Part shown: in pieces, positions 8,830-17,957 of the stretch
Layout of the letters: each line of letters begins with the position of its first letter
Numbering within the stretch: position 1 is the stretch's first letter
Source: Acidobacteriota bacterium
GTDB lineage: Bacteria; Acidobacteriota; Terriglobia; Bryobacterales; Bryobacteraceae
Length of the DNA: 54,423 nt
Assembly: GCA_016213725.1 (NCBI GenBank)
Contig: JACQZS010000315.1
Span: 1-54,423, forward strand
Reading direction: 5' to 3'
Notes under the pieces: generated by a model
Database searches by the model: none
What the model was told of the DNA's origin: nothing
What the model saw: the letters and a program-made list of their open reading frames with translations, nothing else
Made by a program: the position numbers and the translations under genes

Positions 8830-11800
8830 ACACCAGCCTTTGGAACTACCTCCGCTGGCCCATCGCAACCACCGTCGGCTTCGGCGTCGGATGGCTCATC
8901 ACGCGCGCCCTCGGCCTCCCCTCGGAAGTCGCGTGGATCGTGCGCATGTTCTGCGCCGCCCTCGGCGCCGGCCTTTTCGCTGCATGGGAGGCTCGCCGCA
9001 GTTCGCGCGCCTCGTCCTCATCTTCCAGCGCTCCGGCCGCCGACCCCCTCTGGGAAGCCCGCCGCCGCTGGGCCGCCCGCGGTGCCGGCCAGCCCGATTT
9101 CTCCTCTTTGCCCGCTATCTTTCTGCTCGGTGACCGGGGGTCGGCCAAGACCAGCACAATCATGAACTCGGCCCTCGACGCCGAACTGCTCAGCGGGGCC
9201 GTCTTTCAGGATGGAGGCGTCGCGCCCACTGCCGACCTAAACGTCTGGGTCGCAAGGAACACGTCCTGGATCGAAGCTGGCGGCTCCGTCTCCGCCGATC
9301 CCTCCCGCTGGGCCGCATTCTGCCGCTCCTTCCGTTCCCGACGCAACTGGAAATTCTGGACCGGCGCCACGCCGCCGCCGCGCTCCGCCATTCTCTGCGT
9401 CAACCTCGACGTCCTGGTTCATGCCGGTTCCAGCGGCGCCGAACAATTCGCCCGCATGTGGCATGCCCGGCTGCGCGACCTCGCTTCCTCCCTGGCTGCT
9501 CCCCTACCGGTCTACGTCCTTTTCACGCATGGCGACCGCCTGCCTTACTTCGTCGAGTACTTCTCCACCTTGACTGCAGAGGAGGCTCGTCTGCCTTTCG
9601 GCGCAACCCTGCCGGAGCTTAGCCTCCAGACCGGCGCTTACAGCGAAAACCAAACCGCCCGAATCAACGCCGAACTCAACACTCTCTTCTATCGCCTCTC
9701 CGACTTCCGCCGCACCGTTCTCGGACGGGAGAACGACGACCGCAAATGGCCCGCCATCTACGAATACCCGCGCGAATTCCGCAAACTCCGCTCGCTGCTG
9801 ACCTCATTCCTCGTCGAAGCCTTCCGGCCCAGCCAGGTTCAGCAGTGCGCCCTCATGCGCGGCTTCTACTTCAGCGGCGTGCGGCCTGTTGAACTCCGCC
9901 AGGAGCCGCTGGCCCAGCGCGCCGCACCGGGCTGGGGATCCTCGTCCAGCGAGGCCACCGGCCTGTTCTCAGGAAGCCGAAGGGCCGAGCAATGGTCTCC
10001 GCTCGCTTCTGCACAGGGAGCCGGCGTCCGCCGCGTGCCAGGCTGGCTCTTCCTCCCAGGCCTCTTCCACAACGTCCTGCTAACAGACTCCATCGCCCAG
10101 ACCGCCGCCATGGGCACTCCAGCCCGCCGCCGCCGCGGCGCGGCCATCGCCGCCTTTGCCCTCTGCGCGCTGCTCACGGTGTTCTTTTCAGTCAGCTTCG
10201 TTCTCAACCGCCAAGCCATCGCCCGAGTCGCGTCTGCAGCGGCCTCCATCGGCTCTTCCCGCTACGCACCCGGACAGCCCGTATCCCTCGTCCACCTGCA
10301 GCAGCTCAACCAACTCCACGCGGAACTCTCCGCCCTTCGCGTCTATGCCCAGTCCGGCGCACCATTCTTTCAGCGCTGGGGGCTGGATCAAACACCAGCT
10401 CTTCTCGATGCCGCCCGCCCCCTCTACTTTCGTAAGTTCGATGCCATCCAGCGCGACGCCACTCTCCGCGCCATCCTCAGTTTCCTCCAGAATCTGCCGG
10501 CCTCTCCCGGCCCCAACGATGAATACGGTCCCGCCTACACGGCGCTCAAGTCGTATCTCATCATCACTGCCCACCCCGACAAAAGCACTCCGTCCTTCCT
10601 GGCCCCCGCACTCACCACTCACTGGCGCGCCGGGTGGAGCCCGGATCCCAGCACCCTTTCGCTCGGAAACTCACAGTTCCACTTCTATGCTGGCGAACTC
10701 CTACTCGGCAACCCCTACTCCCGCCAGAACGACTCCGCCGCGATTGAACGCGCCCGCCGCTACCTCGCCGGCTTCGGCGCCGCCGAACGGATCTATCAGG
10801 CCATGCTCGCCGAAACCGGCCGCAAAGCGCCCGTCGTCAATTTCAACCGGCTCTTTCCCGGCTCAGCCCAGGCAGTCGTGAACAACCGCGACATTCTTGG
10901 CGCCTTCTCCCGCGGAGGCTACGCGCTCATGACCGACGCGATCCGCCACGTCGAACGCTATATGCAGGGCGAAGAATGGGTGCTCGGCCCGCAGGCTTAC
11001 GCCCGCCTGGCTCCCGACGCCATTGAACGCCAACTGCTCGAACGCTACTCCACCGAGTTCGCCGGGCAGTGGCGCCAGTATCTCAAGCAGTCCTACATCG
11101 TCCGTTACTCCAGTCCTGCCGACGCTGCCCGCAAGCTCGGCCTGCTGGCCGGCAACCAATCCCCGCTGCTTCGCCTGTTCTGCCTCGCCTCCATCCACAC
11201 CTCGCCTGCACACTCAGCTCTCAAGGACGCCTTCCAACCCGTCCAATACACCACGCCGCCCGCCTGCGAAAGCCAGTTGCCGTCCGAAAACAACCAGGCC
11301 TACCTGAACGGCCTTCTCAGTCTCCAAAGCTCCCTCGAGCAACTCGGCTCCGGCCCCCGCGACGAACTGCGCCTCAGCCGCATCGCCTCAGAGGCCGACT
11401 CCGCGCGCATCGCGGCCCGCCGCCTCGCCCAGAACTTCCGCCCTGATGCCGAAGGCGACGTCGACCGCCAGACGCTCCGCCTGCTGGAAGAACCCATCAC
11501 CCAGGTCATCGGAATGGTAGGCGCACTCGGCCCCGCCGAGGTGAACTCCAACGCTGCAAAGCTCTGCTCGGACCTTCACGGCCTGCTCAACAAATACCCT
11601 TTCAACACGGCTTCCAGGACAGACGCCACTCTCGAGGAACTCAACTCTGTCTTCCGCCCAAATTCCGGCAGCCTGTGGGTCTTCTATCAGAACCACATGC
11701 AGACCCTCCTCACCCGCCAGGGCGCCGAATATGTTCCTTCCGGCTCCGGCTCCATGCGCGTGACACCCGCCTTCCTCCAGTTTTTCAATCGCGCCGTCGC

Positions 11801-12263
11801 TTTTAGCGACGCACTCTACGGCGCATCCGGCACTCAGCCCCGCCTTGACTTCTCGCTCAAGGCCATGCCCGTGGACGGCGTCAAAGGCCTCGTGATCCAA
11901 CTCGACGGCCAAACGCTCCGCTCATCCGGCTCCGGCGGGGCATCCAAGAACTTCACCTGGCCCGGGCCTCAGCCCCAGGCCCAACTCTCCGCCAACCTCG
12001 GTGGAGGCGACCTCGGCCTGCTGGAATACAGCGGCGTCTTCGCCGTCTTCCGCCTCTTCGGCGACGCCGACCGCTGGCGTCCGATCACCAGTGGGTATGA
12101 GTTCAACTGGCAGCCGCGTCAGGGCCAGTCCAACCAGCCGATGACCACCTCTGCCGGAAAACCGCTCACCATTCAGTACCAGGCCGACTTCGGCCGCAAC
12201 GCTCCCATCTTCGCCAAGGGCTACCTCAGCGGGTTTTCCTGCGCCGCGCTCGCGGTGCGATGA
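8826..12263 (+). CDS. tssM: Type VI secretion inner-membrane protein TssM (IcmF family)
   Basis: TssM is the large membrane-complex subunit spanning from cytoplasm to periplasm. The 1,145-residue protein has two N-terminal membrane helices (about 8-28 and 34-54), a cytoplasmic NTPase-like domain with a Walker A variant GDRGSAKTS at 102-110, a third membrane helix at about 438-460, and a long periplasmic region matching IcmF-related and DUF1215 domains. Its length is typical. In the cytoplasmic linker before the third helix, residues 374-383 (SSEATGLFSG) closely match repeat 5 (GEATGLFAGS) of the tail-anchored protein encoded upstream. No tssJ lipoprotein gene is visible, so the outer-membrane link is either absent or elsewhere. 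Start ATG 8826 overlaps the tssL stop. Confidence 0.93.
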   Translation: MNTSLWNYLRWPIATTVGFGVGWLITRALGLPSEVAWIVRMFCAALGAGLFAAWEARRSSRASSSSSSAPAADPLWEARRRWAARGAGQPDFSSLPAIFLLGDRGSAKTSTIMNSALDAELLSGAVFQDGGVAPTADLNVWVARNTSWIEAGGSVSADPSRWAAFCRSFRSRRNWKFWTGATPPPRSAILCVNLDVLVHAGSSGAEQFARMWHARLRDLASSLAAPLPVYVLFTHGDRLPYFVEYFSTLTAEEARLPFGATLPELSLQTGAYSENQTARINAELNTLFYRLSDFRRTVLGRENDDRKWPAIYEYPREFRKLRSLLTSFLVEAFRPSQVQQCALMRGFYFSGVRPVELRQEPLAQRAAPGWGSSSSEATGLFSGSRRAEQWSPLASAQGAGVRRVPGWLFLPGLFHNVLLTDSIAQTAAMGTPARRRRGAAIAAFALCALLTVFFSVSFVLNRQAIARVASAAASIGSSRYAPGQPVSLVHLQQLNQLHAELSALRVYAQSGAPFFQRWGLDQTPALLDAARPLYFRKFDAIQRDATLRAILSFLQNLPASPGPNDEYGPAYTALKSYLIITAHPDKSTPSFLAPALTTHWRAGWSPDPSTLSLGNSQFHFYAGELLLGNPYSRQNDSAAIERARRYLAGFGAAERIYQAMLAETGRKAPVVNFNRLFPGSAQAVVNNRDILGAFSRGGYALMTDAIRHVERYMQGEEWVLGPQAYARLAPDAIERQLLERYSTEFAGQWRQYLKQSYIVRYSSPADAARKLGLLAGNQSPLLRLFCLASIHTSPAHSALKDAFQPVQYTTPPACESQLPSENNQAYLNGLLSLQSSLEQLGSGPRDELRLSRIASEADSARIAARRLAQNFRPDAEGDVDRQTLRLLEEPITQVIGMVGALGPAEVNSNAAKLCSDLHGLLNKYPFNTASRTDATLEELNSVFRPNSGSLWVFYQNHMQTLLTRQGAEYVPSGSGSMRVTPAFLQFFNRAVAFSDALYGASGTQPRLDFSLKAMPVDGVKGLVIQLDGQTLRSSGSGGASKNFTWPGPQPQAQLSANLGGGDLGLLEYSGVFAVFRLFGDADRWRPITSGYEFNWQPRQGQSNQPMTTSAGKPLTIQYQADFGRNAPIFAKGYLSGFSCAALAVR

Positions 12264-12265
12264 GT

Positions 12266-12292
12266 CATTCTCGCGTGGCCCTGCGCAGAATG
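12266..12292 (+). other. Hairpin between tssM and tssB
   Basis: CATTCT and AGAATG pair, then after one bulged C the inner GCG and CGC pair, around a short GC-rich loop. It begins three bases after the tssM stop. There is no run of T after it, so it looks more like an mRNA-processing or stability element separating the membrane-complex genes from the abundant sheath and tube genes than a terminator. Function is inferred. Confidence 0.35.
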
Positions 12293-12323
12293 AACAGACC
12301 TGGGATTAAGGAGAAAAATCACA

Positions 12324-12845
12324 ATGGCCCGTGAAAGCGTACACGCCAAACTCGATCGTGTCCGGCCTCCCCGCGTCCACGTCACCTACGACGTGGAACT
12401 CGGAGATGCCTTGGAAGTTAAGGAAATCCCGTTCGTAATGGGTGTCATGGCGGACTTCAGCGGACAGCCTGAAGAACCCCTGCCTCGCATTAAGGACCGC
12501 CGCTTTGTCGAAGTCACCCCCGACAACTTCGACGCCGTCATGACCAGCATGAAACCGCGTGTCTCCTTCACGGTTGAGAACAAGCTCACCGACGATCCGG
12601 ACGCCGGCAAAATCGGGGTCGACCTGCGCTTCTCCAGCATGGAGGATTTCGAACCCGAGCAGGTCGCCCGCCAGGTCAAACCCCTCCGCGAACTCCTTGA
12701 ACTCCGCACCCGCCTCGCCGACCTTCGCGGAAGCCTGCAGGGCAACGAGAAACTCGAGCACCTCCTACAGGACGTGCTCGGCAATACGGAAAAGATGGGC
12801 CGCCTCAAGAACGAGCTCGAGTCCGGCAAAAAGGAGGATGAGTAA
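12324..12845 (+). CDS. tssB: Type VI secretion contractile sheath small subunit TssB
   Basis: TssB (VipA) pairs with TssC to form the contractile sheath around the Hcp tube. The 173-residue protein has the family start (ESVHAKLDRVRPPRVHVTYDVE), the IPFVMGVMADFSGQ core and the FVEVTPDNFDAVM segment. A charged C-terminal tail (GKKEDE) ends it. An AAGGAG site lies ten bases before ATG 12324. Its stop TAA shares its last base with the tssC start (TAATG), so both subunits are made together as expected for a 1:1 complex. Confidence 0.95.
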   Translation: MARESVHAKLDRVRPPRVHVTYDVELGDALEVKEIPFVMGVMADFSGQPEEPLPRIKDRRFVEVTPDNFDAVMTSMKPRVSFTVENKLTDDPDAGKIGVDLRFSSMEDFEPEQVARQVKPLRELLELRTRLADLRGSLQGNEKLEHLLQDVLGNTEKMGRLKNELESGKKEDE

Positions 12846-14332
12846 TGGCTAAGAAAGCTACCGCTGCTGCTGCCGCCGCCGCGGTCACCACTCAGGAACC
12901 AGCGCTGCTCGACCAGATCGTCGAACAAGGCCGGCTTGCCCGGGATGAGGGCTCGCGGGCTTGGGGCAAGACGCTCGTCAGCGAGTTCATCCAGCAGGTG
13001 CTCGATGGCGAAATGGCCGTCTCCCCCGACCTTGAAGTGATGATCAACAGGCGCATCGCCCAGATCGACCACCTGCTCTCTCTTCAGATCAACGAGATCC
13101 TCCATCACGCAGCCTTTCAGCGGTTGGAGTCCACCTGGCGTGGCCTTCGCTACCTGCTGGACCAGAGTGAGACTGGGGTGAACCTGAAGATCAAGATCTT
13201 CAACGCCGGCAAGAAAGAGGTGCTACGCGATCTTCAGCGAGTCCCCGAGTTCGATCAGAGCCAGATGTTCAAGAAAGTCTACGAACAGGAGTTTGGAGTC
13301 TTCGGTGGCGAACCGTTTGGTGCGATCATCGGCGACTACTACTTCGGCAAGGGTCCCGAGGACATCGAGTTCCTGGAACGGATGTCCCAAGTGGCCGCTG
13401 CGGCCCACGCTCCTTTCCTCACCGCAGGCGAGCCTTCGCTGTTCAACATGGACAGCTATACCGAGCTCGACGGTCCCCGCGACATGGCGAAGGTCTTCGA
13501 CACGTCGGAGTACGCCCGCTGGAAGGGCTTCCGCATGACTGAGGATTCCCGCTACATCGCTCTCACGATGCCGCGGATGCTCATCCGCGTGCCCTACGGC
13601 CAGGCCACCAAGACTGTCGAGGGCTTCCATTATGAGGAGACGGTCCGCGGGATGCGCCATGAGGATTATTGCTGGGCCAATGCCGCGTTCGCGCTCGGCG
13701 CGAAAATCACCGGCGCATTCGCCAAGCACGGCTGGTGCGCGGCTATTCGCGGCGTGGAAGGCGGCGGCCTGGTAGACGGCCTACCTACGCACAGCTTCAC
13801 CACCGAATCCGGGGACATCGTCAACAAGTGTCCCGCTGAAACCGCCATCACAGACCGCCGTGAGAAGGAACTTGCCGACCTCGGCTTCGTGCCGCTCGTC
13901 CACTGCAAGGGCACCGACTACGCCGCCTTTTTCAGTGTGCAGAGCGCCCAGAAAGCCAAGCTCTACGATCGGGACGAAGCCAACGCCAACGCCAGGCTCT
14001 CCGCCCAACTGCCCTACATTCTTGCCGTGAGCCGCTTTGCCCACTACCTCAAGGCAATGATGCGTGACAAGATCGGGAGCTTCACTACTCGCGGAACCTG
14101 CGAAGCGTTTCTCAACCGGTGGATCATGAACTACGTCACGGCCGACGACAACGCTTCGGCGAATACGAAGGCCCAATTCCCCCTGCGTGAAGCCCGCGTT
14201 GACGTCCTGGAGACTCCCGGCAAGCCTGGAGTTTTCCGTGCCGTCGCATTCCTTCGCCCGCACTATCAGCTCGACGAGTTGTCTGTGTCCCTGCGCCTCG
14301 TGGCAGAACTCCCGCCATCGGCGAGAAAGTAA
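12845..14332 (+). CDS. tssC: Type VI secretion contractile sheath large subunit TssC
   Basis: TssC (VipB) is the large sheath subunit. At 495 residues it is full length. After an Ala-rich N-terminal lead come ESTWRGLRYLLDQSETGV, the GEPFGAIIGDYYFGKGPEDIE segment, the signature TEDSRYIALTMPRMLIRVPYG and the C-terminal RDKIGSFTTRGTCEAFLNRW. These are the most conserved parts of the family. ClpV, encoded downstream, disassembles contracted sheath by pulling on this subunit's N terminus. Start ATG 12845 overlaps the tssB stop by one base. Confidence 0.96.
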   Translation: MAKKATAAAAAAAVTTQEPALLDQIVEQGRLARDEGSRAWGKTLVSEFIQQVLDGEMAVSPDLEVMINRRIAQIDHLLSLQINEILHHAAFQRLESTWRGLRYLLDQSETGVNLKIKIFNAGKKEVLRDLQRVPEFDQSQMFKKVYEQEFGVFGGEPFGAIIGDYYFGKGPEDIEFLERMSQVAAAAHAPFLTAGEPSLFNMDSYTELDGPRDMAKVFDTSEYARWKGFRMTEDSRYIALTMPRMLIRVPYGQATKTVEGFHYEETVRGMRHEDYCWANAAFALGAKITGAFAKHGWCAAIRGVEGGGLVDGLPTHSFTTESGDIVNKCPAETAITDRREKELADLGFVPLVHCKGTDYAAFFSVQSAQKAKLYDRDEANANARLSAQLPYILAVSRFAHYLKAMMRDKIGSFTTRGTCEAFLNRWIMNYVTADDNASANTKAQFPLREARVDVLETPGKPGVFRAVAFLRPHYQLDELSVSLRLVAELPPSARK

Positions 14333-14356
14333 AGCATCCCAGCAAGGAGCATTCGT

Positions 14357-14851
14357 ATGGCAGAGAACGTTGATTATTTCCTGAGAATCGATGGCATTGA
14401 TGGCGAGTGCCGCAAACCCGGCTTCGAGAAGTGCATGGAGATGTTCGATTGGGGGTTCAGCGAATCCCAGGACGGCAGCGCTTCATCGCCGTCCGCGTCC
14501 GCTCAGGGCCGCGTCTCCATGAGCGATTTCAACTTCAGCAAAGTCGTGGATACGGCAACGCCAAAGCTGCTTCAGAATCTGTTCAAGGGCACGCTTGTAG
14601 CCAAGGCGACCCTTACCGCCCGGCGCACGGGCGCCACCGAGGGGCGCCCACAACCCTATCTCGTCTGGGAATTCAAAGACCTCATCATCTCAGCCCATTC
14701 CTTCAACGGCAACAACGGGGGTGGCACTCCCACGGAGTCCATCTCTTTCAATTTCGCCGAGGTCAAGTGCTACTACCGCCAGCTCAAGAAGGGCGTCCTG
14801 CAGGGCGCTGTTAGCGGCGGCTGGAACTTGAAGACCAATAGAGTCGCGTAA
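14357..14851 (+). CDS. hcp: Type VI secretion tube protein Hcp, copy 1
   Basis: Hcp stacks as hexameric rings to form the inner tube that carries effectors. The 164-residue protein has the Hcp beta-barrel pattern: YFLRIDGIDGECRK at the N terminus, MSDFNFSKVVDTATPKLLQ centrally, and the family end signature TPTESISFNFAEVKCYY. AGCAAGGAGC precedes ATG 14357. A second Hcp follows 18 bases later. The two copies share the final signature but differ widely elsewhere, so they may form different tubes or alternate rings carrying different cargo. Confidence 0.93.
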   Translation: MAENVDYFLRIDGIDGECRKPGFEKCMEMFDWGFSESQDGSASSPSASAQGRVSMSDFNFSKVVDTATPKLLQNLFKGTLVAKATLTARRTGATEGRPQPYLVWEFKDLIISAHSFNGNNGGGTPTESISFNFAEVKCYYRQLKKGVLQGAVSGGWNLKTNRVA

Positions 14852-14869
14852 CGGGGAAAGGAACCAATT

Positions 14870-15397
14870 ATGGCTGTTGCCGCATATATGTACATCGAAA
14901 GCATCAAAGGCGAGGCCCAGGATGCCAAGTATCACGACCACATTGAACTCGAGTCTTTCAGCTTCGGCGCCAACAACCCCAGCCGTGCCAACCTAGGCAC
15001 TGGCCAGGCTGGCGGGAAACCGACCTGCAACGACTTCGTCATCACCAAGTACACCGACCTCAGCACACCTCTGATCTTTCAGCTCTGCGCCCAGGGCAAG
15101 CACATCACCAAGGCCTATGTGGTGATGAATCGCGCCGGTGCAAAGTCCGGTGAGCTTGAGGAGTTTCTGCGGCTGGATTTCGACGAGCTAATCGTTTCCA
15201 GCTACCGCACAGGCGGCGGCATGGCCGACGGCGGCACGCCCAGCGAGACCATTTCCTTCAACTTCGCCAAGGTCCACGTGATTTACAACATCGTTCAGAA
15301 CGGCGAGAAGAAGGGTCACCTCGCAGCCGGATACGACGTGCGCGAGACGTCGGAGTTCGAAGACGGCGGCCGCCTGCAGCAGATTCGCACTTCGTGA
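14870..15397 (+). CDS. hcp: Type VI secretion tube protein Hcp, copy 2
   Basis: This second Hcp has 175 residues, with AAYMYIESIKGEAQD at the start, FVITKYTDLSTPLIFQLCAQGKHI in the middle and the signature TPSETISFNFAKVHVIYN. Pairs of hcp genes with different surface residues occur in several T6SSs. The stop overlaps a possible GTG start of tagJ. Confidence 0.93.
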   Translation: MAVAAYMYIESIKGEAQDAKYHDHIELESFSFGANNPSRANLGTGQAGGKPTCNDFVITKYTDLSTPLIFQLCAQGKHITKAYVVMNRAGAKSGELEEFLRLDFDELIVSSYRTGGGMADGGTPSETISFNFAKVHVIYNIVQNGEKKGHLAAGYDVRETSEFEDGGRLQQIRTS

Positions 15398-15408
15398 GGC
15401 CTTTCGGC

Positions 15409-16104
15409 ATGGAAGTCATGGAAGCAGAGCGGCTATGGAAAGAGGGACGGTTAGCCGACGCCACCGCGTCGGCTGCCCGAGAATTGAGGGACGATCCAAC
15501 CGACGTCCGTCTCCGGACTCTCTATTTCGAACTGCTCTGCTTTCGTGGTGATTGGCCCCGCGCCCGGAAGCAGCTTGAGGTTCTTGGCTCCGACCCGACA
15601 CTCCAACAGTCCTCACTCTATTACCAGCGCATCATCGATGCGGAAACCCAACGTCAGGAGATGTTTCAGTCTCCCGAACTCGGCCGGGCCTGGCTCCAGC
15701 CCGCGCAGGCGTGCGCGGGCGACATCGACGGTGCACGCTTCGACTCCATCGCCGACGCCGATCCCCGCCTCGGGCCCCGCCTCGAACTCCTCACGGCCGG
15801 CGGTTACCTTCTCATGCCTTTTGCCGAAATCTCTGAACTCACCTTTGAACCGCCCCGGCGCCTCCGCGACCTCATTTGGCGCAAAGCCCACATGAAGTCC
15901 AGTCCCGCTCGGGGAGGCCTCGACGTCGGCGAAGTTCTGGTCCCCGCTCTGGCTCCGCTCTCGTTCCTCCATGAGTCCGAACCTGTCCAGTTGGGGCGGG
16001 TCACTGTCTTCGAACAGGATTCGCAGGCCGGCCAGAAGACACTGCTGGCCGGTGACAGCGAAGTCGCCATCCTCTCGATCCACTCGCTGCGATTCTCTTG
16101 TTGA
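15409..16104 (+). CDS. tagJ: T6SS accessory protein TagJ (ImpE family)
   Basis: ImpE/TagJ proteins bind the N terminus of the sheath subunit TssB and assist ClpV in some T6SS lineages. The product begins with TPR-like helices (EAERLWKEGRLADATASAARELRDDP, split here as EAERLWKEGRLADA then TASAARELRDDP) and has the ImpE core GGYLLMPFAEISELTFEPP followed by RDLIWRKA. Three in-frame starts exist (GTG 15394, ATG 15409, ATG 15418). ATG 15409 is chosen because GAGG lies nine bases upstream. The product is then 231 residues. It sits between the tube genes and tssA, as in other ImpE-containing clusters. Confidence 0.85.
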   Translation: MEVMEAERLWKEGRLADATASAARELRDDPTDVRLRTLYFELLCFRGDWPRARKQLEVLGSDPTLQQSSLYYQRIIDAETQRQEMFQSPELGRAWLQPAQACAGDIDGARFDSIADADPRLGPRLELLTAGGYLLMPFAEISELTFEPPRRLRDLIWRKAHMKSSPARGGLDVGEVLVPALAPLSFLHESEPVQLGRVTVFEQDSQAGQKTLLAGDSEVAILSIHSLRFSC

Positions 16105-16112
16105 GCTCCATC

Positions 16113-17957
16113 ATGCGTCGAGATTATCCAGATGATCCGCGCTGGCCTATCCTGCTGGCTCCAATCGCCGGCGGCGATCCGTGCGGCGCCGACACCAGGG
16201 GCGGTGCCGCCTACTCCGAAATAAAGGAGGCCCAGCGCGAAGATGACGATGGCGACATGGGCGTCTGGCAACATACGCGGAAAGTCGCCGATTGGCCATC
16301 GGTCTCCCGCCTCTGCAGCAACGAGCTTTCGCGCACCACAAAGGACCTTCAGCTGGCCGCATGGTGGTTGCTTGCAGAAGTGAAGCTACGCGGTTTTCCA
16401 GGGCTTGTCCAGGGACTGCGGCTCATCGAAGAGTACGTGGAGCGCTTCTGGGAGGGGCTTTATCCGCCCATCGAAGATGGCGACACTTCACTGCGCACAG
16501 TGCCGCTGGAGTGGATCGGCGGCCGTCTGGGCCCTCACGTCCGCATGGCGCCCATCACACAGACCGGCCATAGCTGGTATCGCTTCCAGGAGTCCATCAC
16601 AGTCCCCTCCGAGGAGGATCTCGAGGACGACAGGAAACGGCGGCAGCGGGATGAGGCGGTGCAGGAAGGGAAGCTCACTCCAGAAGAGTTTCTCGAGGGG
16701 GTTCGCGCCACGCCCGCGTCGTTTTGGGAACAGGCGCTTTCCGACCTCCAGGCCGCCCTTGAGACGGTCGACCGGATTCAGGCCGCCTGTGAACCCCTCT
16801 GCCCGGATGAGCCGCCCACTTTCGGTTCGCTGCGCGATGCGATTCAGGAGGTTCAGCACGCCGTGCGAGGCCTGCCCGCACGCAGGACTTCCGGAGGGGG
16901 GGCGGCCCTTCGCCAGCAGACCTCCCGCCCTTCCTCCGCGGCAGCCGATCCGTTTGCGCCCTTCGATCAATCCGCCGAAGGAGAGCCGCCAACCACTGCT
17001 ACCTCTGACGATCCTTTTGCAGCCTTCGAAGGCGGCGTCTCTTCTTCTCTTGATGCATCCGAGGAAGAGGATGCGCCGCGGCCGGCCACCCGCCCCAAAC
17101 GGCGAGTGGCCGCTCACTCACCAGACGACGCCTCAGACGATCTATCCGCCATCCTCTGTGCACATGCGGCCGAATTGCGTGAGGCCGATTCCGCCAGCCC
17201 AGTCCCTTACCTTCTGCTGCGGGGACTTCGTTGGGGTGAACTGCGGGGCTCCGTCCCACCTTTGCACCCCGTTCTACTGGAAGCACCCACTCTCCAGACG
17301 CGCCGTACTCTGCGCCAATTGAAGGCCGACGGCAACTGGAGCGAACTGCTCGAGGCGGCCGAAATCGCGGCCGCACAACCCTGCGGCCGAGCCTGGCTCG
17401 ACCTCCACGCATACACGCTGATGGCTTGCCGCGAATTGGGTGACGAATTCGGCGCGATCCAATCCGCCGTCTCCGCCGAACTCGGCCGGCTGCTGTCTGA
17501 CTTCCCCGCCCTGCTGGAATCCACACTCGACGACGAAACCCCCTGTGCAGGCGTTGAGACGAAGGCCCTGCTGCCCTCTCTTCTCCGGGCCGGTCCGGCT
17601 CACATCCACATTGATCGTCCCTCTCCCCTGCATCTGCCCCGGCGCCCTGCCTCCGCTACTGCATTGGCGCAGACCCTGCGCCGCCAGACGCATGCCCGAG
17701 GTAGATTCCACTACCGTGTCCGCCTGGCCCAAACCCTCGCGGCGGAGCAGCGCGAAACCGCCGCTCTTGCCATTCTGCGGGATCTCATGCAGGAAATTGA
17801 CGATCGCCGCCTTGTCGAGTGGGAAAAGCCCGAAGATCTCGCCGCCCCTGTCCTTCTCTATAGTGAACTCACCCGCAGGCTCGGAGAAGAGCCGGGTGAT
17901 CTGACGCTCCAACTCCTGGCGCGCCTTGATCCTCTGGCCGCGGCGGAGGCTGGCTGA
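16113..17957 (+). CDS. tssA: Type VI secretion cap/baseplate protein TssA (ImpA family)
   Basis: TssA primes the baseplate and caps the growing sheath. The 614-residue product starts with the ImpA N-terminal domain (LAPIAGGDPCGADTR; WQHTRKVADWPSV; LAAWWLLAEVKLRGFPGL; ERFWEGLYPPIEDGD). A low-complexity linker holds two near-identical peptides, DPFAPFD at about 279 and DPFAAFE at about 300. The C-terminal half is helical and unlike the well-known TssA1 and TssA2 tails. ATG 16113 is preferred to an upstream TTG at 16098. Its stop overlaps the tssE start. Confidence 0.88.
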   Translation: MRRDYPDDPRWPILLAPIAGGDPCGADTRGGAAYSEIKEAQREDDDGDMGVWQHTRKVADWPSVSRLCSNELSRTTKDLQLAAWWLLAEVKLRGFPGLVQGLRLIEEYVERFWEGLYPPIEDGDTSLRTVPLEWIGGRLGPHVRMAPITQTGHSWYRFQESITVPSEEDLEDDRKRRQRDEAVQEGKLTPEEFLEGVRATPASFWEQALSDLQAALETVDRIQAACEPLCPDEPPTFGSLRDAIQEVQHAVRGLPARRTSGGGAALRQQTSRPSSAAADPFAPFDQSAEGEPPTTATSDDPFAAFEGGVSSSLDASEEEDAPRPATRPKRRVAAHSPDDASDDLSAILCAHAAELREADSASPVPYLLLRGLRWGELRGSVPPLHPVLLEAPTLQTRRTLRQLKADGNWSELLEAAEIAAAQPCGRAWLDLHAYTLMACRELGDEFGAIQSAVSAELGRLLSDFPALLESTLDDETPCAGVETKALLPSLLRAGPAHIHIDRPSPLHLPRRPASATALAQTLRRQTHARGRFHYRVRLAQTLAAEQRETAALAILRDLMQEIDDRRLVEWEKPEDLAAPVLLYSELTRRLGEEPGDLTLQLLARLDPLAAAEAG

